Shown here piece by piece: positions 44,324-53,640 of a stretch of DNA of 64,000 nt. Both the position numbers and the translations under genes were made by a program. The DNA is taken from the NCBI GenBank assembly GCA_036396535.1, contig DASWKR010000057.1:62001-126000 (forward strand). Reading direction: 5' to 3'. The notes beneath the pieces were generated by a model. The model did no database searches, was not told the DNA's origin, and saw only the letters and a program-made list of their open reading frames with translations. Origin of the DNA: Acidimicrobiia bacterium. GTDB lineage: Bacteria; Actinomycetota; Acidimicrobiia; Spongiisociales; UBA5794. How positions within the stretch are numbered: position 1 is the first letter of the stretch; each line of letters starts with the position of its first letter.

Positions 44324-45514
44324 TCAGACCGCCTCGGGAACCGAGGGAGGCGTGATGGGCGACGGGCTCGGCCGCAGGGACCGATCCCACCAGGCGTACA
44401 CGAGAGCGCCCGCGACAACTGCGATGCCGACACCGCCGAAAGCAGCCGGATAGCCGCTGAGGTCGATCGTGAGACCGACGAGGGGGGTGACGGTGAAGAG
44501 GGCGACGTCGAATATCGACGTGAAGATGGCGATCGCCGATCCGCGCTCGGCGGCCCTCGCCCGGGACACGATCTGTGACGACAGGATGGGGTAGGAGAGC
44601 CCGTGCCCGAGGCCGGACAGCGCAGCCGCGACCATGAATGTCGAAAGCCGGGTGGCGCTGCCCGCCAGGACGATCCCGGCCCCGATGGCAGCGATCGACG
44701 ATACGAGGAGTGCCCGCTGCGGCGCCCTGTCGAAGCGGCTGCTCGCCGCAACCCGGCCGGCGATGGCGACGGCCCCGTACACGCCGAAGAAGAGGCCGAC
44801 GGTGCCGACGCGCCGCTCGTCGACCATGGTTCGCGTGAAGGTGAAGATCGTCTCGAGCCCGGCACCGAACAAGATCGCCATGAACCACATCGGAAGGAGG
44901 TCGCGCTGCGCGAGCGCCGCCCAGAAATTGCGGCGCGGCTCGACGCCGCGCGCTCCGTCGGGCAGCGGCGGGAGCGCCCACACCAGCGCCCACGAGACGA
45001 GCTGCGCCGCAGCCGCGGCAACGAACAGGCCATCGAATCCGACCCGGCCGATCACGACGTCTCCGAGCGCCCCTCCGGTGGCGATCGGGATCAGTCCTGC
45101 CAGCCCGAACAGGGCGAGGCCCTTCGTGCGATGTCGCTCGGGTAGCGAGTCGGCCTCGTATGTGAGCATCGCTGTGAACATCACGATCTGCAGGAAGCGA
45201 TGGATCACGTACACCGCCACCAGTGCTCCTCCGAGCGTCTCGAACATCGTCAGCATCATCAGACTGCCGGCGTTGAGCACTCCGACGACGAGCAGGACGG
45301 TGCGGCGTCTCGTGTGATCGAGCACCTTTCCGATGACCGGACGCAAGGCGAGTGCGACCACCGAGGCGGCCGCATACACCAAGCCGATGCGTGACTCGGT
45401 CGCCCCGAGCTCGGACAGGTGACCGGGAAAGTGGACCATCAGGCTGTACGACAGCTCCTGGAGGAACCCGGCGATCCACACCCGGGCGAACTGCGGCGTC
45501 ATGACTCGATCCAT
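44324..45514 (-). CDS. MFS transporter
   Basis: A 396-residue major facilitator with about twelve hydrophobic helices. The loop between helices 2 and 3 has RPVIGKVLDHTRRRTVLLVVG, the standard GKxxD-R-RR cytoplasmic motif. Helix 1 starts at ARVWIAGFLQELSYSLMVHF. Substrate specificity cannot be told; it resembles members of the drug/sugar-like efflux group. It ends 18 bases before the ligase gene start on the same strand, suggesting one transcript. Confidence 0.9.
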   Translation of the reverse strand: MDRVMTPQFARVWIAGFLQELSYSLMVHFPGHLSELGATESRIGLVYAAASVVALALRPVIGKVLDHTRRRTVLLVVGVLNAGSLMMLTMFETLGGALVAVYVIHRFLQIVMFTAMLTYEADSLPERHRTKGLALFGLAGLIPIATGGALGDVVIGRVGFDGLFVAAAAAQLVSWALVWALPPLPDGARGVEPRRNFWAALAQRDLLPMWFMAILFGAGLETIFTFTRTMVDERRVGTVGLFFGVYGAVAIAGRVAASSRFDRAPQRALLVSSIAAIGAGIVLAGSATRLSTFMVAAALSGLGHGLSYPILSSQIVSRARAAERGSAIAIFTSIFDVALFTVTPLVGLTIDLSGYPAAFGGVGIAVVAGALVYAWWDRSLRPSPSPITPPSVPEAV

Positions 45515-45703
45515 GGAGGCCGCAACGCTAGAGCACGGTGGGCAGCAGCCCGTCCAGCCCGGCAGGGGTGCAATTCCACGTGGTCGGCCGGGAACGCGGT
45601 GGTCGCCGCGCCGCCTCAGTCATGCCGCGGAACATCCGTGTCACCCTGCGAGGGCTCCAGATCGTCTGTCACCATGTACACACTCGCCAAGGAGGAGCTC
45701 ACG

Positions 45704-46102
45704 GTGGAATGGTGGACGCTGGAGATCATCACTGCAGCCATCCTCGTCGTCATCGTCGCGGCGCTCGGCCCACTCATCAAGAGGTTCGGCAAGAGCTACG
45801 CCGCCGACGTGTTTCGCGCAAACCCAAGGACGGGCAAGAGCTATCTGGTACTGATGGATTTCGCGTACTACCTGATCTTCGGGGCGTACATCCTGTTCAG
45901 CATCCGCTGGCAACGCGATACCGGATGGAGTCCGGAGGTGAACGGGCAGCAGCTCCAAGCGTCAGTGATGCGCATCGGGGGGATGACCCTCCTCATGGGC
46001 CTGCTGCACGGCCTCAACGTGCTCAGCTTGCCGGTCATCGGCAGGCTCTTCAGCCTCAACAAGCAGCTGGACGAGGAGCCACGCCACATCGAAGCGGCCT
46101 GA
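45704..46102 (+). CDS. Small membrane protein, paralogue of the C-terminal part of the anti-sigma-like gene
   Basis: A 132-residue membrane protein. GTG 45704 is chosen over ATG 45674 because GGAGG sits eight bases before it. It has three or four hydrophobic helices (TLEIITAAILVVIVAALGPL, YLVLMDFAYYLIFGAYILFS, MRIGGMTLLMGLLHGLNVLSL). The pattern AALGPLIKRFGKSYAADV, then DFAYYLIFGAYIL, then RIGGMTLLMGLLH is matched in order by the protein at 47324-47998, so both descend from one ancestor. Function unknown. Confidence 0.7.
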   Translation: MEWWTLEIITAAILVVIVAALGPLIKRFGKSYAADVFRANPRTGKSYLVLMDFAYYLIFGAYILFSIRWQRDTGWSPEVNGQQLQASVMRIGGMTLLMGLLHGLNVLSLPVIGRLFSLNKQLDEEPRHIEAA

Positions 46103-46187
46103 GGGCCGCCGCCTCACAGATGATCATGATCACCCGCTCGCCACGGGGGGCCGGTCCGCCACCGGTCACGGATCAGGGAGAAGGACC

Positions 46188-46670
46188 ATGAAACGAAGAA
46201 TGGCCGTCACAGTGGCTGCGCTCGCGGTGCTCGGAGCAGTGAGCACCACGCCCGCCACCGCGCACACTCGAGCCGAGGTCACGGCAGGGCGTTTCCACAC
46301 GCTGCCGGGAGGAGAGGCGCTCGGCTACCACGTCACCGGCCTGGCCGTCATGGTCAGGACGTCGGCACACGGCGGCACGACCTCGGTGGTCGCCGCCGTT
46401 CGCGGCCTCGATCCGAACACCACCTACCCGTCGCACGTGCACAATGCCCCCTGCAGCGCCACGCCTCCCGGAGGTGGTCACTACCAGCGCCAGGTCGGTG
46501 GGGCGGTCGACGCGGTCAACGAGATCTGGCCGACGATCACCACGTCAGCGGCAGGGAACGGGCTCGGCACCGCCAGCCACGGTGATTGGGCGAGGGAGGA
46601 AGCTCAATCGATCATCATCCACTACCCGGCGAACACGTCCATACGGCTCGCATGCGTAGACCTGCGCTGA
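46188..46670 (+). CDS. Secreted SodC-like (superoxide dismutase family) protein
   Basis: A 160-residue secreted protein with a signal peptide (VAALAVLGAVSTTPATA, cleaved near 25). The fold looks like Cu/Zn superoxide dismutase: an Ig-like barrel with VRGLDPNTTYPSHVHNAPCS and GGHYQRQ. Only a few of the metal-binding histidines of true SodC are visible (in SHVHNAPC, GGHYQ and ASHGDW), so catalytic activity is doubtful. It lies between the small membrane protein gene and the sigma factor gene. Confidence 0.7.
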   Translation: MKRRMAVTVAALAVLGAVSTTPATAHTRAEVTAGRFHTLPGGEALGYHVTGLAVMVRTSAHGGTTSVVAAVRGLDPNTTYPSHVHNAPCSATPPGGGHYQRQVGGAVDAVNEIWPTITTSAAGNGLGTASHGDWAREEAQSIIIHYPANTSIRLACVDLR

Positions 46671-46688
46671 CCCAGATGGCGAGCGAGG

Positions 46689-46712
46689 GAGGGCGGCGGC
46701 TCCAACCGCCGC
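46689..46712 (+). terminator. Hairpin after the SodC-like gene
   Basis: GGGCGGCGG and CCGCCGCCC form a perfect 9-bp stem with a 6-base loop; adjoining GGGA and TCCC can extend it. It separates the SodC-like gene from the sigma factor gene. Confidence 0.65.
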
Positions 46713-46788
46713 CCATCCCTGTTCCGCCCGCGCCACATCGACACGACCGCAGCGGAGATGGAGCGCGTCTACGGGGAGCCCGCCGGAC

Positions 46789-47334
46789 GTGACGGCGAGA
46801 GCCGAGCGAATCGACGCATCGATGAGCGGCCGGCTCGACCCAGACGCTCTCGTCGCCGATCTCTTCACCCGACAGGGGGCATCGCTCGTTCGGCTGGCGC
46901 GGATCTTCACAGACGATCGCAACGCGGCGGAAGATCTCGTCCAGGAAGCATTCATCCGGCTGCACCGCTCCGCAGATCGGATCATCGACCCGGAGAAGGC
47001 GGTTCCGTACCTGAGATCGATCGTCCTCAACCTCGCCAGGGACCACAACAGGAGGGGGCTGATGTCGTTGCGGCATCGCAACTCGATGCTCCCGGAGTCG
47101 ACTATGGCTTTCGAGGAAGACGTGGTCGACGCGGCCGCAGACGCAGTGGTCCTCGATGCGCTTGGCGACCTGCCCGCCCGGCAGCGCGACTGCCTCGTGC
47201 TGCGCTTCTACCTGGAGCTCTCCGAACGCGAGATCGCAGAGACCCTCGACATCTCACCCAACTCCGTGAAGACGCATTGCCGGCGCGGGTTGGCAGCGCT
47301 CGAGACACGATTGGAGGCGTCGCATGACCACTGA
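46789..47334 (+). CDS. ECF / SigE-like RNA polymerase sigma factor
   Basis: A sigma-70 family protein of about 181 residues with regions 2 and 4 only. Region 2 includes GASLVRLARIFTDDRNAAEDLVQEAFIRLHR near residue 32, and region 4 has LPARQRDCLVLRFYLELSEREIAETL and SPNSVKTHCRRGLAAL near 125-165. The GTG at 46789 is used; the internal ATG at 46822 is an equally possible start. The last 11 bases overlap the next gene, an anti-sigma-like membrane protein, so the two are translationally coupled as expected for an ECF system. Confidence 0.87.
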   Translation: MTARAERIDASMSGRLDPDALVADLFTRQGASLVRLARIFTDDRNAAEDLVQEAFIRLHRSADRIIDPEKAVPYLRSIVLNLARDHNRRGLMSLRHRNSMLPESTMAFEEDVVDAAADAVVLDALGDLPARQRDCLVLRFYLELSEREIAETLDISPNSVKTHCRRGLAALETRLEASHDH

Positions 47335-47998
47335 GCAGCGCCTCGCCGCTGCCCTGCGACACACCGCCGGGCTCGCCCCGAGCGAGGACCTGTGGAGCAG
47401 GGTGCTGTACTCCATCGAGGAGGACAAGGCGCACAGGCGAAGGATCCGACTCGTCGTCTTCGTCGTGGTCGCCGTGCTGACCGCCGCCGTCATCGCGGCA
47501 GCGTTCGCGGTGACGAACGGCGGAGGCAAACGCATCGACTGGGTTGCCATCGAAGCCCTGGAGACGGTCGTCCTCGTGACGCTGACGGCTGCGCTCGGCC
47601 CAGCGATCCGCCGCTTCGGAAGGGATTTCGCCAGCGAGCTGCTCCACTCCGAGGACCGCGGTGCCCGCTTGCTCCGCATGCTCGACATCGCCTACTACCT
47701 GGTCTTCGCGGGATACGTCCTGCTGACGGCCCGACTCGAGGCCCCGGCTGCCTACGCCGAGCACATGATCGGTGTCCAGATCTTCGAGGCCGCCGCCCGG
47801 GTCGGCGGTCTGTTCCTCATCATGGGGGTGCTCCACGCCGCGACGATGATGGCGCTCCCGCTCGTCGCCCTCGTGAAGAACTCGACGGATGCCGGGGCCA
47901 AGCTCCCCCGCTGGGTGGCCTGGCTGCTCGTCGCCGCTGCGATCGGGGTCGGGTTCCTGCTCGCTTGGACTTCCATCGGCATCACGTTGGGAGACTGA
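47324..47998 (+). CDS. Anti-sigma-like membrane protein with a duplicated small-membrane-protein domain
   Basis: A 224-residue protein. Residues 1-35 (LAAALRHTAGLAPSEDLWSRV) look like the cytoplasmic tail of an anti-sigma factor, and a transmembrane helix follows at about 42-65. The remaining 150 residues match the membrane protein at 45704-46102: TLTAALGPAIRRFGRDFASELL, LDIAYYLVFAGYVLL, RVGGLFLIMGVLHAATMMAL. No zinc-binding HxxxCxxC motif is present. Coupling to the sigma factor suggests that this membrane unit controls it; the signal is unknown. Confidence 0.75.
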   Translation: MTTEQRLAAALRHTAGLAPSEDLWSRVLYSIEEDKAHRRRIRLVVFVVVAVLTAAVIAAAFAVTNGGGKRIDWVAIEALETVVLVTLTAALGPAIRRFGRDFASELLHSEDRGARLLRMLDIAYYLVFAGYVLLTARLEAPAAYAEHMIGVQIFEAAARVGGLFLIMGVLHAATMMALPLVALVKNSTDAGAKLPRWVAWLLVAAAIGVGFLLAWTSIGITLGD

Positions 47999-48042
47999 CG
48001 GGAGACGTCGGCCCACCTGGGCCGCCTTACGATTGTGCCGTG

Positions 48043-49866
48043 ATGCGGCCAACCCGTCCCGCCCGCCGCGCCGACACCGGTGCTGGGCGCCCTACCAGGG
48101 CAGACCTGGCTCAGTTGCGGCGCATGCTCGCCTTCGTGCGCCCCTATCGGCGCCGGCTCGCCATCGCCCTCGTCGGCGTCCTCGTCGCCACCGCAGCCGG
48201 CCTGGTGTTCCCGAGGATCCTGGGGACCCTGGTCGACAGCGCACTTGCCCGGAGCGCCGCCGGCGACACCAGGGAGGTCGACCGGTGGGCAGTGATCCTG
48301 GTGCTCGTCTTCACGGTGCAGGCGGGGTTCAACTTCGTGCGCCTGTACTTCCTCTCATCCATGGGAGAAGGAGTGGTAGCCGACCTGCGCAAGGCGGTCT
48401 ACGCGCATCTGATGCTGTTGCCCGTCCGCTTCTTCGACGGCCGCAAGACCGGCGAGATCACCAGCCGCCTCACGTCCGACGTCGGCACGGTGCAGGGCGC
48501 CGTATCGACGGCGTTGGCTCAGGCGCTGGCTCAGGTGGTCACGTTCATCGGCGCGGTGACGCTGATCGTCATCATCAGCCCGCCGCTCGCCCTCTCGGTA
48601 CTCCTCTTTCTCCCGCCGATGATCATCGCCGGGGCGTTCTTCGGAAGGCGTTTGCGGCGGATATCGACGGAGTTCCAGGACAAGGTCGCCGAGGCGAATG
48701 CGATCGCGGAGGAGTCGATCGCCGCCAGCCGGGTGGTCAAGTGGTTCACATCCGAGCCCGAGATGATCGGGCGGTACGGATCGGCCGTCGACGAGTCGTA
48801 CCGGGTGGCGCTGCGCAGAGCGAGGTGGCGTGCCGTGTTCACGCCGACGATCACGCTCGTGGCGTTCGGGACGCTCGCCTTCGTCCTGTGGCGCGGCGGG
48901 CGGCTGATCGCCGAGGGCTCGATGACGGCGGGAGACCTCGTGACGTTCCTCGTGTACACCCTCACGGTCGCCGGAGCCCTCGGGACGTTCACCGGGTTGT
49001 ACGCCCAGCTCCAGGAGGCACTCGGCGCATCGCGCAGGATCTTCGAGCTCCTCGATGAACGAAGCGAGGTCACGGAGGTCGAGCACCCGACGGTCCTCGA
49101 CGAGGTGGCAGGGCGGATCACCTTCGAATCCGTCTCGTTCGGATACGGCGACCGGGACGTCCGCGTGCTCGACGACGTGACGTTCCAGGTGCAACCCGGG
49201 GAGCTGGTCGCCCTGGTCGGTCCGAGCGGGGCAGGCAAGTCGACACTCGTGCAGCTGATCCCGCGATTCTTCGACCCCGATGCGGGGACGATCCTGCTCG
49301 ACGACGTCGACGTGCGCCGGCTGCGGATCTCCGACCTCCGCAAGCACATGGCCGCCGTACCCCAGGAGACGCAGCTCTTCTCCGGCACCATCGAAGAGAA
49401 CCTGCTGATCGGCAAGGCCGATGCTGTGCAGGAGGAACTCGAGGCGGCCGCGGCCGCCGCCAACGCCCACGATTTCATCGCCTCCTTCCCAAGCGGCTAT
49501 CGCACGGTGGTCGGCGAACGTGGGGTGAAGCTGTCGGGTGGCCAGAGGCAGCGGGTCGCCATCGCCAGGGCGGTGCTCAAGGACCCGCGAGTCCTGATCC
49601 TCGACGAGGCGACCAGCTCGCTCGACTCCGAGTCCGAATCACAGGTCCAGGAGGCCCTCGATCGCCTCATGGGTGGCAGAACGACCATCGTCATCGCCCA
49701 CAGGCTCTCGACCGTCCGCAACGCCGATCGGATACTGGTGATCGATGGTGGGCGCATCATCGAGGATGGCACCCACGACTCGCTGATCGCCCGGGCCGGG
49801 CTGTACGCCGACCTCTTCGAGCTCCAGTTCCGCGACGAGCCTACTCCGGCCTCCCCGCCCGACTGA
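48043..49866 (+). CDS. MsbA-like ABC exporter (fused permease-ATPase)
   Basis: A 607-residue half-transporter. Six transmembrane helices lie in residues 30-330 (LAIALVGVLVATAAGLVFP, and later LVTFLVYTLTVAGALGTF), with RKTGEITSRLTSDVGTVQ as the family's coupling segment. The ATPase has GPSGAGKST (near 405), LSGGQRQRVAIARAVLKDP (near 505), LILDEATSSLDSES and IAHRLSTV. It probably works as a homodimer exporting lipids or hydrophobic compounds. It ends two bases before the convergent secreted protein gene. Confidence 0.92.
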   Translation: MRPTRPARRADTGAGRPTRADLAQLRRMLAFVRPYRRRLAIALVGVLVATAAGLVFPRILGTLVDSALARSAAGDTREVDRWAVILVLVFTVQAGFNFVRLYFLSSMGEGVVADLRKAVYAHLMLLPVRFFDGRKTGEITSRLTSDVGTVQGAVSTALAQALAQVVTFIGAVTLIVIISPPLALSVLLFLPPMIIAGAFFGRRLRRISTEFQDKVAEANAIAEESIAASRVVKWFTSEPEMIGRYGSAVDESYRVALRRARWRAVFTPTITLVAFGTLAFVLWRGGRLIAEGSMTAGDLVTFLVYTLTVAGALGTFTGLYAQLQEALGASRRIFELLDERSEVTEVEHPTVLDEVAGRITFESVSFGYGDRDVRVLDDVTFQVQPGELVALVGPSGAGKSTLVQLIPRFFDPDAGTILLDDVDVRRLRISDLRKHMAAVPQETQLFSGTIEENLLIGKADAVQEELEAAAAAANAHDFIASFPSGYRTVVGERGVKLSGGQRQRVAIARAVLKDPRVLILDEATSSLDSESESQVQEALDRLMGGRTTIVIAHRLSTVRNADRILVIDGGRIIEDGTHDSLIARAGLYADLFELQFRDEPTPASPPD

Positions 49867-49868
49867 GG

Positions 49869-50582
49869 TCAGGCGCCGCAGTCGAACAGGCGGAACACGG
49901 CGCGATTGTGGGCTCCCGGATCGCCGACGACCCAATAGGCGCGAACCCTCACCTCGTCGCCCGGCCCGTACTGCAGCGGGATGTCCCGAGACTTCGTGAC
50001 CTTCTCACCCGGCTCCATCATCCTGAAGTCGTCGTTGTTCGGCCAAAGCTGCACCTCGTTCTGGTTGGAGTGGTTGGTGAGCCTGATGTCCACCGGCTGG
50101 GCGGTCGACTTGTTGTTCTTGACCGAGAATCGAACGCGATTCTCGCCGCTCGCACCGCAGTGCTGACCGGCGATGAACCACGGGCCGCGGGCCGCTCCCT
50201 GCTCGCAGTTGTCCGTCCGGAACCTCAGCTTGGCACGATGGGACGAGTCTTCGTCCTTCCACCTCGCAACCACCGAGCGTGACTTGTTGGGAGGCAGGTC
50301 GTAGACGAACTTGCCCTTCACCGTCTCGCCCCTCTTGACGGTCACCGGCCCGACGACGCGGTCCCCGTCGACCTTGATGACGAGCTGGTGCTTCTCCGAG
50401 TCCTTGTTCGTGACGCGATACCTGACGTATGGCGACCCCGTGTCGCATTGCCCGCCTGCCATGAAGAACGGCAGCGGGGTTGCCGGGATGGCCGAAGCAC
50501 CCGGCGTCGGGAGGGCCGCCAGACCGACGGCGAGGATGACTGTCGTCGAGATCGTCCTCATCTTCCTGCCTCGGGTCATCAC
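49869..50582 (-). CDS. Secreted protein of two FxAGxxC repeats, copy B
   Basis: A 237-residue secreted protein with a signal peptide ending near residue 31 (AVGLAALPTPGASA). The mature part is made of two related domains of about 100 residues. Each starts with a PFFMAGGQC- or PWFIAGQHC-type motif and ends in a strand of basic residues and a final cysteine (FRTDNCEQG; FRLFDCGA). The pattern of beta strands suggests Ig-like or CARDB-like domains with one disulfide each. Function unknown. A second copy lies just upstream. Confidence 0.75.
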   Translation of the reverse strand: MMTRGRKMRTISTTVILAVGLAALPTPGASAIPATPLPFFMAGGQCDTGSPYVRYRVTNKDSEKHQLVIKVDGDRVVGPVTVKRGETVKGKFVYDLPPNKSRSVVARWKDEDSSHRAKLRFRTDNCEQGAARGPWFIAGQHCGASGENRVRFSVKNNKSTAQPVDIRLTNHSNQNEVQLWPNNDDFRMMEPGEKVTKSRDIPLQYGPGDEVRVRAYWVVGDPGAHNRAVFRLFDCGA

Positions 50583-50607
50583 GAAAGTCCTCCTGTGCGC
50601 TTCCTCG

Positions 50608-51336
50608 TCATGAGCTTCCTCCGCAATCGAGGAGCTCGAACGCCACCCGGTTGTGCGCGCTCGGGTCGCCCGTCAGCCACCAGCCCCGCAGCCTGACCTC
50701 GTCACCAGGGCCGTACGGCGCCGGGATGATACGGTTCTTCGTGATCCTGGCACCACTTGCCATGGCCTTCGATGGTGCATCCGACGGCCAGATGCGGGTG
50801 GAGCCCTGGTTGAACTCGTTCGTCACCGTGGCGCTCATGGCGATCGTCTCGTCCGCGGTGTTCTCCAGCTTGAAGCGGACCTTGTTGTTGCCCGCTTTGC
50901 AGTACTGCCCCGCGATGAACCACGGCCCGCGCGGCTCACCGCCCGAGCAGAGGCTCAGGTGCATCAGGAGCGTGGCGGCGGCCTGGTGACCCACGTCGGA
51001 CCAACGAGCGACCACCGACTTCACCGCGCTCCCGCTTGCTGTGTGCGAGAGCGTGCCAGACCTCGTCACACCCGGCTTGACCTTGATCGGGCCGACCACG
51101 TCCTGGCCCTCGACGGCGATCACGAGGTGGTGGGTGACGGCCTCCGTGTTCTCGACGCGCCATCTGATGTACCCGACGCCCTCGTCGGAGCATTGTGGGC
51201 CGGCCATGAAATACGGGACCGTCGTCTGTGGGACGGCCTGGGCAGCCGCGCCGATCGCGGTGAGCAACGTCGCGACGACGAAGGCGATGGCGGCGCACGG
51301 GAATGCGCACCTCAGGGTGAAGTTCCTACCAAGCAT
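50608..51336 (-). CDS. Secreted protein of two FxAGxxC repeats, copy A
   Basis: A 242-residue paralogue of the downstream gene, 25 bases away on the same strand. ATG 51336 begins a signal peptide (FPCAAIAFVVATLLTAIGAAAQA). Both repeats are recognisable: VPYFMAGPQC at the start and PWFIAGQYC at about residue 135, and it shares PYGPGDEVRLRGWWLTGDPSAHNRVAF with its twin at the end (the twin reads QYGPGDEVRVRAYWVVGDPG). I infer tandem gene duplication after an earlier internal duplication. No known family comes to mind. Confidence 0.75.
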   Translation of the reverse strand: MLGRNFTLRCAFPCAAIAFVVATLLTAIGAAAQAVPQTTVPYFMAGPQCSDEGVGYIRWRVENTEAVTHHLVIAVEGQDVVGPIKVKPGVTRSGTLSHTASGSAVKSVVARWSDVGHQAAATLLMHLSLCSGGEPRGPWFIAGQYCKAGNNKVRFKLENTADETIAMSATVTNEFNQGSTRIWPSDAPSKAMASGARITKNRIIPAPYGPGDEVRLRGWWLTGDPSAHNRVAFELLDCGGSS

Positions 51337-51465
51337 CTGTACGTGATCGTCCGAAGAGTCGCTGCCTGTCTCGGCCTGCTCCCACTGGACACGTGCTTCG
51401 ACGCGATGCAGCGCGTGCGGCCCTACCGCCACGGATAGTAGTCGATGGTCACGTCAAGGCAAGGC

Positions 51466-53640
51466 TCATCCGTGGAATGATCCTCCGCTCTCCGCAAGGC
51501 TCGTGAGCAGCGGCGACGGCTCGAATCGACTCCCATGGTGCTCTGCGAGCCGGCGCAAGCGAGCCACTGCGCCGCCCGCGCCCAGGCGATCCAAGTACGC
51601 GAACGGGCCCCCGAGGTGCGGGGGGAACCCGAGCCCGAGCACGGCCCCGAGGTCACCGTCCGTGGCCCCACTGAGCACGCCGTCGTCGAGGCACCGCGCC
51701 GCTTCGTTCACCATCGCCAGGATCAGCCGGTCGCTGATCTCCTCCTGGGACGGCTTGGTGACGGACGTCGCTCCGACGAGGGCGGCGACCGTCGGGTCGG
51801 GCCGGCGCCTCTTCCCGCCCTCGTAGGTGTAGAACCCCAGTCCCTTCTTCCTCCCCATCCTGCCTGCTGCGACCAGGGAGGCGAGGCCCGGAGGCGGCGC
51901 CATCCGATCGCCGTATGCGTCGTGCAACACGGTGGCGATCTTGGCGGCCACGTCGATGCCGACCTCGTCGAGCAACTCAAAGGGGCCGACGGGGAAGCCG
52001 ACCTGCTCCATCGCGCCGTCGACCACCCTGATCGATACGCCTTCGCCGAGCATCCGGGCCGCTTCGTTCACGTATGGACCGAGGATGCGTGTCGTGTAGA
52101 ACCCTGGAGCGTCGTTGACGACGATCACCGTCTTGCCCTGGCGCCTCCCCAGATCCGCTGCGGTGGCGATCACGTCGCCGGACGTCTTCTCTGTGACGAC
52201 GATCTCGAGAAGCGGCATCCTCTCGACGGGAGAGAAGTAGTGCATACCGATGACCCTGGTGGGGTCGGCTGCGTTCGCAGCGATGCGCGAGATCGGAATC
52301 GAGGACGTGTTGGAGGCAAAGACGGCGCCGGGGCCCGCAATCTCCTCGAACTGGCGCAGTACTCCGGTCTTCACCTCCAAGTCCTCGAACACCGCCTCGA
52401 TGAGCAGGTCGACCTTGGCGAATCCGGTCCAGTCCGTCGTCACGGTCAGCAGGTGCTTGGACCGGTCACCGGTCGCCTCCGTCATCCTGCGGCCTGCCAC
52501 GAGGCCATCGACTGCCGACCCAACGGCTCTGAGGACTCGCGCTGAGCTTTCGGTGCTCACTTCCTTGACGCGGGTCCTGACACCCGCCGTGGCGACCGTC
52601 ACGGCGGCAATCCCGGAGCCCATCAGCCCACCGCCGACGACTCCGACGTCACGGGCACGACGGGCCGCCGGATACTCCTCGAGGGTGAAACCGCGCTTCG
52701 ACGCTCGAGTCGCCAGGAAGATCGACATGAGCGCCCGCGCCTCTGGGCCGATGAGAAGCCTGCCGAACTCCTCGAGCTCGACTGCCGCTCCCGACCCCCG
52801 GCGGCGCCCGAGCCCTGCTCGGACGGCCCGGATGGCCGCGGCAGGCGCCGGGTAGTTCCCCTTCGTCTCTTTCGCCGCCCGCTGCTCGGCTCTGGCGAGC
52901 ACCAGCCGACGCACGACGGGATTCGAATCGAGCCCGAGGCGGCGAGCCGAAGGGGTGAGCGAGCGACGGGAGCTCCTCTGGCCGGCGCCCTCCCGAGCCA
53001 GCCCACGAGCCGTCCGCAACAGGTGTTCGTGCGGGACGATGACGTCGACGAGGCCGATGCGTGAGGCCTTGCGGGGGCGCACCGAGCGCCCGGTCAGGAT
53101 CATCTCGAGCGCCGCCGGAAGCCCGACGAGTCTCGGAAGGCGCTGGGTTCCGCCCGCCCCTGGGATCAGCCCGAGGCGGATCTCCGGGAGGCCGAGCTGC
53201 GTGCGTGCCTCATCGTCGCTGGCGACTCTCGCCGAGCAGGCGAGGGCCACCTCGAGGCCGGCGCCCAGGCACGGGCCGTGGATCGCGGCGACCACCGGCT
53301 TTCCGCCTCTGCGGCCGAGCTTCTCGAGGCGATCGAGGGCGGCGTGCATTCCGGCGAGCCGGGCGACGGCCTCGGACGAGTCTTCGAGCGTCATCAGCCA
53401 TCTGACATCGGCACCTGCCATGAAGCTGTCCGGCTTGCCGGACGTCAGCACGATTCCACGCACCGCTGCATCGGATGCACATCGATCGATCGCAGCGAAG
53501 AGGGATTCGGCGACATCGGGATCCAGCGTGTTGACCGTCTCACCAACTCGGTCGACAACGATGACGGCGATGTCGTCATCGATCTCGACGCGGACGTGAC
53601 CGCCGACCTCGGCGTGCGAGTCGTCTGCTCCGGCCCTCAT
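51466..53640 (-). CDS. FadJ-like 3-hydroxyacyl-CoA dehydrogenase / enoyl-CoA hydratase
   Basis: A 724-residue bifunctional fatty-acid beta-oxidation enzyme. The N-terminal 190 residues are a crotonase domain (HGPCLGAGLEVALACSARVAS, LPEIRLGLIPGAGGTQRLPRLVG). The NAD-binding domain begins near 325 with GVVGGGLMGSGIAAVTVATAG, followed by SNTSSIPISRIA, GMHYFSPVERMPLLEIV and two C-terminal helical domains (PVGPFELLDEVGIDVAAKI; GRKKGLGFYTYEGGKR). It hydrates enoyl-CoA and oxidises the 3-hydroxyacyl-CoA. ATG 53640 overlaps the thiolase stop, forming a classic alpha/beta-oxidation operon. Confidence 0.93.
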   Translation of the reverse strand: MRAGADDSHAEVGGHVRVEIDDDIAVIVVDRVGETVNTLDPDVAESLFAAIDRCASDAAVRGIVLTSGKPDSFMAGADVRWLMTLEDSSEAVARLAGMHAALDRLEKLGRRGGKPVVAAIHGPCLGAGLEVALACSARVASDDEARTQLGLPEIRLGLIPGAGGTQRLPRLVGLPAALEMILTGRSVRPRKASRIGLVDVIVPHEHLLRTARGLAREGAGQRSSRRSLTPSARRLGLDSNPVVRRLVLARAEQRAAKETKGNYPAPAAAIRAVRAGLGRRRGSGAAVELEEFGRLLIGPEARALMSIFLATRASKRGFTLEEYPAARRARDVGVVGGGLMGSGIAAVTVATAGVRTRVKEVSTESSARVLRAVGSAVDGLVAGRRMTEATGDRSKHLLTVTTDWTGFAKVDLLIEAVFEDLEVKTGVLRQFEEIAGPGAVFASNTSSIPISRIAANAADPTRVIGMHYFSPVERMPLLEIVVTEKTSGDVIATAADLGRRQGKTVIVVNDAPGFYTTRILGPYVNEAARMLGEGVSIRVVDGAMEQVGFPVGPFELLDEVGIDVAAKIATVLHDAYGDRMAPPPGLASLVAAGRMGRKKGLGFYTYEGGKRRRPDPTVAALVGATSVTKPSQEEISDRLILAMVNEAARCLDDGVLSGATDGDLGAVLGLGFPPHLGGPFAYLDRLGAGGAVARLRRLAEHHGSRFEPSPLLTSLAESGGSFHG

